Source: Candidatus Pseudolachnospira avium (GTDB lineage Bacteria; Bacillota; Clostridia; Lachnospirales; Lachnospiraceae). Taken from it: a DNA stretch of 54,369 bases. The DNA lies in NCBI GenBank assembly GCA_904420025.1, contig CAJFTW010000001.1:1-54369 (forward strand), given 5' to 3'. Of this stretch, positions 50,865 through 54,369 are shown in pieces. The position numbers and the translations under genes were made by a program. Every line of letters starts with the position of its first letter. The first letter of the stretch is position 1. The notes under the pieces are model-generated. The model saw nothing but the letters and a program-made list of their open reading frames with translations, made no database searches and was not told where the DNA came from.

Positions 50865-51381
50865 TCACCCCCAGAGCTGCCTGAATTTTTCCCAGCATAT
50901 GGTTGCGGGTCAGGGCTTTCAGGAACAGAAAGGCAATAGTGCCGCCAATCAGTGTGCCGCCGATGAAGGAAGGCACGTAGAACAGCCAGGTGAGGCCGGT
51001 GCGGCCTACAATATAGGTCATCACTGGGTAGGAGGCAATGGCGCCGATGATACCAGTGCCGATGACCTCCCCCAGCACCGCCATCAGGATCTTGCCGCCG
51101 GAAACCCGGTACAGTACACCGGAGAGAAAAGCGCCGAACACAGCGCCAGTGAGAGCCAGGGGCGGAATGCCCATAAACAGCATGCGGATGATGCCGATGA
51201 GGGTGGCGCAGAGCAGGGAGTACCAGGGTCCCATAAAGACGGAACAGGTGATGTTCACCAGGTGGGCCATGGGGCACATGCCCTCCACCCGCAGAATCGG
51301 GGAGATGACCACGCCGATGGCAACGAGCATGGCCAGCATGACCATCCGCAGGACGGTAGCGTTGGATTGGTTCTTCGACAT
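50809..51381 (-). CDS. thiW: ThiW, thiazole-specific S component of an ECF transporter
   Basis: 190 residues with five to six membrane helices. It opens with MVMLAMLVAIGVVISPIL, followed by CPMAHLVNITCSVFMGPWYSL (typical S-component helix) and FMGIPPLALTGAVFGAFLSG. ThiW brings in hydroxyethylthiazole together with shared ECF ATPases and the T protein, which are not in the window. It stands first in the TPP-riboswitch operon before thiM, which fits thiazole salvage. Confidence 0.92.
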   Translation of the reverse strand: MSKNQSNATVLRMVMLAMLVAIGVVISPILRVEGMCPMAHLVNITCSVFMGPWYSLLCATLIGIIRMLFMGIPPLALTGAVFGAFLSGVLYRVSGGKILMAVLGEVIGTGIIGAIASYPVMTYIVGRTGLTWLFYVPSFIGGTLIGGTIAFLFLKALTRNHMLGKIQAALGVNVYDRKKQSAASDSEATA

Positions 51382-51519
51382 AAAAAGTACCTCTCTTTCG
51401 GTAGATTTTAGCGGTCGAAGCTCACTGGCCCCCTCTCACTCCAGAACATGGATTCCCATCGCATAAGCCGGCGGGCCGGAGCCTGCCGTACATCCCAGGG
51501 CGCTCCCCCTCGGACGGAC

Positions 51520-51549
51520 AAAAAAGGAATGCGCAGGGGCACATTCCTT
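51520..51549 (-). terminator. riboswitch expression-platform terminator
   Basis: Minus strand: GGAATGTGC, loop CCCT, GCGCATTCC, then TTTTTT. It lies between the TPP aptamer and thiW, as expected for ligand-induced termination. Confidence 0.8.
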
Positions 51550-51574
51550 CTATTGCTTTTGTACGCAGTATAGA

Positions 51575-51657
51575 ACAAATATCCCTCCGGCGGCATTATC
51601 CGCATCAGGTAAGGTCGAAGCAAAGGCTTCCTCTCAGCAAGACGCTCCCTCATTTGT
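51575..51657 (-). ncRNA. TPP riboswitch (THI element)
   Basis: Minus strand. P1 is ACAAAT pairing with ATTTGT. The conserved CTGAGA is present in GTCTTGCTGAGAGG, and ACCTGATGCGGATAATGCCG matches the second pyrophosphate-binding arm. It is upstream of thiW-thiM-thiE and represses them when TPP is bound. The 345-nt gap 51382-51726 is filled by this element, its terminator and its promoter. Confidence 0.93.
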
Positions 51658-51665
51658 CAATCCTT

Positions 51666-51693
51666 ATTATAGGGGAATTTGTCTATTTGTCAA
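51666..51693 (-). promoter_or_regulatory. promoter of the thiamine operon
   Basis: Minus strand: -35 TTGACA (51693-51688), 16-nt spacer, -10 TATAAT (51671-51666), just before the riboswitch. Confidence 0.85.
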
Positions 51694-51726
51694 GCGTTTT
51701 GTACAGACGGCAGCGGGGGTACGGGT

Positions 51727-52227
51727 TTACTGCGCACCGCTCCGCTGATAGGTACAGAAAGCATACCGGAGCCCGTCCTGCTCATGTTCCTCCGGCGGGC
51801 CAGCCAGCTGCCAGCCGGTCTCCGGGGAGATTCCCGGGAAAAAACAGTCGGCATCCGGCACAACGGCATCCACCCGGGTCAGATGGGCCCGGCGGCAGTA
51901 GGGGAGGAACAGCCGGTAGATTTCCGCTCCGCCGATGACCATTACCTGGTCCTCTGGCAGATCACGCACCAGCTCCAGGGCCTCCGGCACATTGTGGCAG
52001 ACGGTAACCCCCTCCCGCTGAAAGTGCGGATCCCGGGTCAGCACCAGGTTCTGCCGTTTAGGCAGAGGTTTTCCGCCGGGAAAAGAGTCCAGTGTTTTCC
52101 GCCCCATGATTACGGCCTTTCCCAGGGTCAGGGCACGGAAATGCTTCATATCCTCCGGCAGGGAAAAGAGCAGCTGGTTTTCTCTGCCAATGGCCAGATT
52201 GGCAGCCACAACAGCAATACAGTCCAT
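51727..52227 (-). CDS. folA: dihydrofolate reductase
   Basis: 166 residues. IAVVAANLAIGRENQLLFSLPEDMKHFR (Trp of the usual WxxPxD is replaced by Phe in LLFSLPED), VIMGRKTLDSFPGGKPLPKR, and VMVIGGAEIYRLFLP for NADPH binding. It regenerates tetrahydrofolate used by the thymidylate synthase encoded 30 nt upstream. It is the last gene of a thyA-folA operon, ending close to the thiamine promoter. Confidence 0.93.
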   Translation of the reverse strand: MDCIAVVAANLAIGRENQLLFSLPEDMKHFRALTLGKAVIMGRKTLDSFPGGKPLPKRQNLVLTRDPHFQREGVTVCHNVPEALELVRDLPEDQVMVIGGAEIYRLFLPYCRRAHLTRVDAVVPDADCFFPGISPETGWQLAGPPEEHEQDGLRYAFCTYQRSGAQ

Positions 52228-52257
52228 GAAAATCCTCCTTCTTCTGGGCCCGGGAGC

Positions 52258-53088
52258 TCAAATGGCCACCGGGATTTTGTGCTCAAAGGGGTGGTACTGA
52301 TAGTCTGTCACCTTCACGTCATCTACCGTAAATTGGTAAAAATCATGGATTTCCGGGTTCAGCTCCACTTTTGGTGCCGGATACGGTGTTTTTTGAAGTA
52401 GTTCCTCCACCATGGGGACATGGCGGTCATAAATATGGGCATCTGCTACCACATGGACAAATTCTCCGGGAACCAGCCCGCTGACCTGGGCCATCATCAT
52501 GGTCAGCAGGGCATACTGGCACACATTCCAGTTGTTGGCAGTGAGCATGTCCTGGGACCGCTGGTTTAGGATGGCGTTGAGTTTCTTCCCGGACACATTG
52601 AAGGTCATGCTGTAGGCACAGGGGTACAGGCCCATCTCGTGGAGATCATGGTGGTTGTAGATGTTGGTGAGGATCCGGCGGCTGGTAGGGTTGTGCTTCA
52701 GGTCGTACAGCACCCGGTCTACCTGGTCAAACATTCCCTCTGCGTATTGGTGTTTGACGCCCAGCTGGTAGCCATAAGCCTTGCCAATACTGCCGGTCTC
52801 ATCTGCCCAGGAATCCCAGATATGGCTGTTCAGCTGATGGATGTTGTTGGATTTTTTCTGCCAGATCCACAGCAGCTCATCCAGGGCGGACTTCCAGGCC
52901 GTGCGCCGGAGCGTCATCATGGGGAATTCCTTGGACAGGTCATAGCGGCTGATCATACCGAATTTTTTCACCGTATGGGCTGGTGTACCGTCCTGCCAAC
53001 GGGGGCGGACTTCGTAATCGGTGTCCCAGACGCCATTTTCCAGGATGTCCCGGCAGTTTTCTGCAAATAGTATGTCTGCGTAGCTCAT
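52258..53088 (-). CDS. thyA: thymidylate synthase, divergent ThyA type
   Basis: 276 residues from the ATG at 53088 (AGGAGGAAAT upstream). ThyA features: WDSWADETGSIGKAYGYQLG, the catalytic Cys in GLYPCAYSMTFNVSG, ILNQRSQDMLTANNWNVCQYALL and HVVADAHIYDRHV. The residue after the catalytic Cys is Ala where standard ThyA has His (PCH), and QRSQDMLT replaces QRSxDxxLG. It methylates dUMP using methylene-tetrahydrofolate. It is operonic with folA. Confidence 0.92.
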   Translation of the reverse strand: MSYADILFAENCRDILENGVWDTDYEVRPRWQDGTPAHTVKKFGMISRYDLSKEFPMMTLRRTAWKSALDELLWIWQKKSNNIHQLNSHIWDSWADETGSIGKAYGYQLGVKHQYAEGMFDQVDRVLYDLKHNPTSRRILTNIYNHHDLHEMGLYPCAYSMTFNVSGKKLNAILNQRSQDMLTANNWNVCQYALLTMMMAQVSGLVPGEFVHVVADAHIYDRHVPMVEELLQKTPYPAPKVELNPEIHDFYQFTVDDVKVTDYQYHPFEHKIPVAI

Positions 53089-53199
53089 ATTTCCTCCTGA
53101 CTGCCCGGCAAGCGGGCGCTGCCGCTTGCTGCGGCTTGGCAAAGTATTTGCCTTATGGCCGGCTGTACGCCGGCGCAAATCGGATAACCACTTGCGCCC

Positions 53200-53228
53200 A
53201 TTATAACAAAGGTGCCGGGCTTTGTCAA
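53200..53228 (-). promoter_or_regulatory. consensus promoter of thyA-folA
   Basis: Minus strand: -35 TTGACA (53228-53223), 17-nt spacer, -10 TATAAT (53205-53200). Both boxes match consensus exactly. The leader of about 105 nt contains a GC-rich palindrome, GCCGGC(tgtac)GCCGGC-like, near 53160-53175. Confidence 0.9.
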
Positions 53229-53248
53229 AAACTGGGGGGAAAAGCTGC

Positions 53249-53277
53249 TTGACAGGGGATTCTTTTGGAAGCATAAT
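53249..53277 (+). promoter_or_regulatory. promoter of the cardiolipin synthase gene
   Basis: -35 TTGACA (53249-53254), 17-nt spacer, -10 CATAAT (53272-53277). It is divergent from the thyA promoter. Together with the two palindromes below it accounts for the 347-nt gap. Confidence 0.7.
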
Positions 53278-53285
53278 AATGTGGA

Positions 53286-53311
53286 AGGCGTCAAAACGTA
53301 TTTTGACGCCT
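53286..53311 (+). promoter_or_regulatory. perfect palindrome at the transcript start (possible operator)
   Basis: AGGCGTCAAAA, CGTA, TTTTGACGCCT: 11-bp arms with a 4-nt centre, starting about 8 nt after the -10 box. The position fits a repressor site or a 5' stem that protects the mRNA. Confidence 0.45.
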
Positions 53312-53319
53312 ACGATACA

Positions 53320-53368
53320 CGGATTGCTCCGCGCCAGCGCACTTCCGCATTCAATTAGGTGCGCTGGC
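53320..53368. repeat. second copy of the CGGATTGCTCCG palindromic repeat
   Basis: Bases 53320-53351 closely match 11732-11764 (shared CGGATTGCTCCG and GCGCACT.CCGCA). Here the arms GCCAGCGCAC (53333-53342) and GTGCGCTGGC (53359-53368) form a perfect 10-bp stem. Confidence 0.5.
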
Positions 53369-53435
53369 CTGCCAGGTGGTCGGTTGCGGAAAAGTGCCGG
53401 AAAGGCGGCAAGGATGGGATAAGGGAGAAAATTTC

Positions 53436-54369
53436 GTGATAGATGACAAGATACAAGCCGGAAAAAGAGGGCTGAAGCAGGTGGTGTTTGGCCGGACTAT
53501 GGTCATATTTTTCCTGCTGGTCCTGCAGTTGGCCAGCCTGTTTTTAATATTTAACTGGCTGGAGGGATACAGTGTCTTTGTGTATTCCCTGATTACAATA
53601 CTTAGTGTGCTGCTGGTCATCCATATCATTAACCGGGAAATCAGTTCCTGCTTTAAAATTTCCTGGCTGATTATGGTATTGGCGGTGCCGGTGATGGGAA
53701 CCTTGTTTTACGTGTTCCTGAAAACCCAGGTGGGCAGCCGGATGGTTAATCAGAAGCTGCGGGTAATGGTTAAAGAGACTGCCCCTTATTTGAAACAGGA
53801 TCCTGCGGTACTGGAGGCGCTGCGCCGGGAAAATCCGGATGTGGCTAACCTTGCCCGCTATATAGACTTGTATGGCGGTTATCCCGTCTACCGGAATTCA
53901 GAAGTCACCTACTTTCCCCTGGGTGAGGATAAGTTTGAGGAGATGAAGCGCCAGCTGGAGAAGGCGCGGAAATTCATTTTCCTGGAATACTTTATTGTGG
54001 AACCGGGGATTATGTGGGACAGCGTCCTGGAGATCCTCAAGAGGAAAGCAAAGCAGGGGGTGGAGATCCGTTTTATGTACGATGGGACCAACACCCTGGG
54101 CCGCCTGCCTTACGATTACCCTAAGGAGATGATTGCCTGCGGCATCCAGTGCAAGGTTTTTTCACCGGTGCGGCCGGTGCTGACTACGGTGCAGAACAAC
54201 CGGGATCACCGGAAAATTCTGGTCATAGACGGCCACACGGCCTTTACCGGCGGCATTAATCTGGCGGACGAGTACATCAACCGGAAAGTACGCTTCGGTC
54301 ACTGGAAGGACACAGCAGTGATGGTACGGGGGGATGCGGTGAAGAGCTTTACCATGATGTTCCTGCAGA
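53436..54369 (+). CDS. cls: cardiolipin synthase (phospholipase D family), 3' end cut by window
   Basis: 311 residues visible, open to the window end. GTG start at 53436 with AAGGGAG 8 nt upstream. Two N-terminal membrane helices (about 22-41 and 46-62) and a third at about 72-92 (ISWLIMVLAVPVMGTLFYVF; PLDNc_N type) precede the first PLD domain: FEEMKRQLEKARKFIFLEYF, EIRFMYDGTNTLG, and the HKD motif NNRDHRKILVIDGHTAFTGG (H258, K260, D265). The second HKD lies beyond the window. It joins two phosphatidylglycerols into cardiolipin in the membrane. Confidence 0.93.
   Translation, partial: MIDDKIQAGKRGLKQVVFGRTMVIFFLLVLQLASLFLIFNWLEGYSVFVYSLITILSVLLVIHIINREISSCFKISWLIMVLAVPVMGTLFYVFLKTQVGSRMVNQKLRVMVKETAPYLKQDPAVLEALRRENPDVANLARYIDLYGGYPVYRNSEVTYFPLGEDKFEEMKRQLEKARKFIFLEYFIVEPGIMWDSVLEILKRKAKQGVEIRFMYDGTNTLGRLPYDYPKEMIACGIQCKVFSPVRPVLTTVQNNRDHRKILVIDGHTAFTGGINLADEYINRKVRFGHWKDTAVMVRGDAVKSFTMMFLQ

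Overview
The window is a GC-rich, densely packed chromosomal segment from a Gram-positive anaerobe, most likely a member of Clostridia and probably a Lachnospiraceae-type gut bacterium. Supporting signs are the sigma-I/anti-sigma-I pair, a Clostridia-type DUF6472 protein, alpha2 glycyl-tRNA synthetase, Mini-RNase III, ispH next to rpsA, a Na+-pumping decarboxylase, rubrerythrin, ThiW under a TPP riboswitch, and strong AGGAGG ribosome binding sites. I cannot name a genus from the sequence alone. No phage, transposase, CRISPR array or rRNA is present. One tRNA (Thr-GGU) and the 3' end of what looks like tmRNA are present.

Layout. 1-2.4 kb: tmRNA tail, CapA-like lipoprotein, acyl-CoA thioesterase, XRE regulator. 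2.5-7.4 kb: amino-acid and gluconeogenic genes (ilvN, ilvC, thrC, pckA). 7.7-11.7 kb: a cytidylate-kinase-like protein, D,D-carboxypeptidase, flavin reductase, cobS and a CobC-type phosphatase. 11.7-12.0 kb: a palindrome-rich intergenic element. 12.0-15.4 kb: Na+-translocating oxaloacetate decarboxylase in four parts (gamma, free biotin carrier, beta, alpha). 15.6-21.5 kb: the most interesting locus. It holds a SigI-type sigma factor, its RsgI-like membrane anti-sigma factor with a Tyr/Asp/Ser-rich external tail, a lipoprotein that repeats the RsgI external domain and adds PepSY and TSP3-like repeats, a VTC-type polyphosphate polymerase domain protein, a DUF4956 membrane protein and a CotH-family kinase. 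Two nearly identical sigma-I-like promoters (TACCCCG, 16 nt, TGCGTATTCTAT) precede sigI and the lipoprotein gene, which points to a self-activating regulon. 21.7-33.7 kb: housekeeping (HI0933 flavoprotein, a damaged pair of nucleotidyltransferases, cmk, ispH, rpsA, glyS, cysE, cysS, mrnC, rlmB). 33.8-38.5 kb: glucarate dehydratase, remnant of a PucR regulator, amidohydrolase, tRNA-Thr, iron alcohol dehydrogenase. 38.7-43.9 kb: a large J-like/TPR protein paired with an HscC-like Hsp70. 44-49.4 kb: rubrerythrin, a SEC-C protein, and phoU with an OmpR-type two-component system. 49.3-51.7 kb: the thiamine salvage operon thiW-thiM-thiE with its riboswitch. 51.7-54.4 kb: thyA-folA and the start of a cardiolipin synthase cut by the window end.

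How the parts may work together: the 15.6-21.5 kb block reads as one regulated cell-surface system. The anti-sigma factor has an Asn-Pro site of the kind at which RsgI proteins cut themselves. Release of SigI would switch on both promoters. That would produce a surface lipoprotein with acidic Tyr/Ser repeats, together with enzymes of the polyphosphate (VTC/DUF4956) and protein-phosphorylation (CotH) families that could modify it. That functional chain is inference. The gene order, shared repeats and shared promoters are visible in the sequence.
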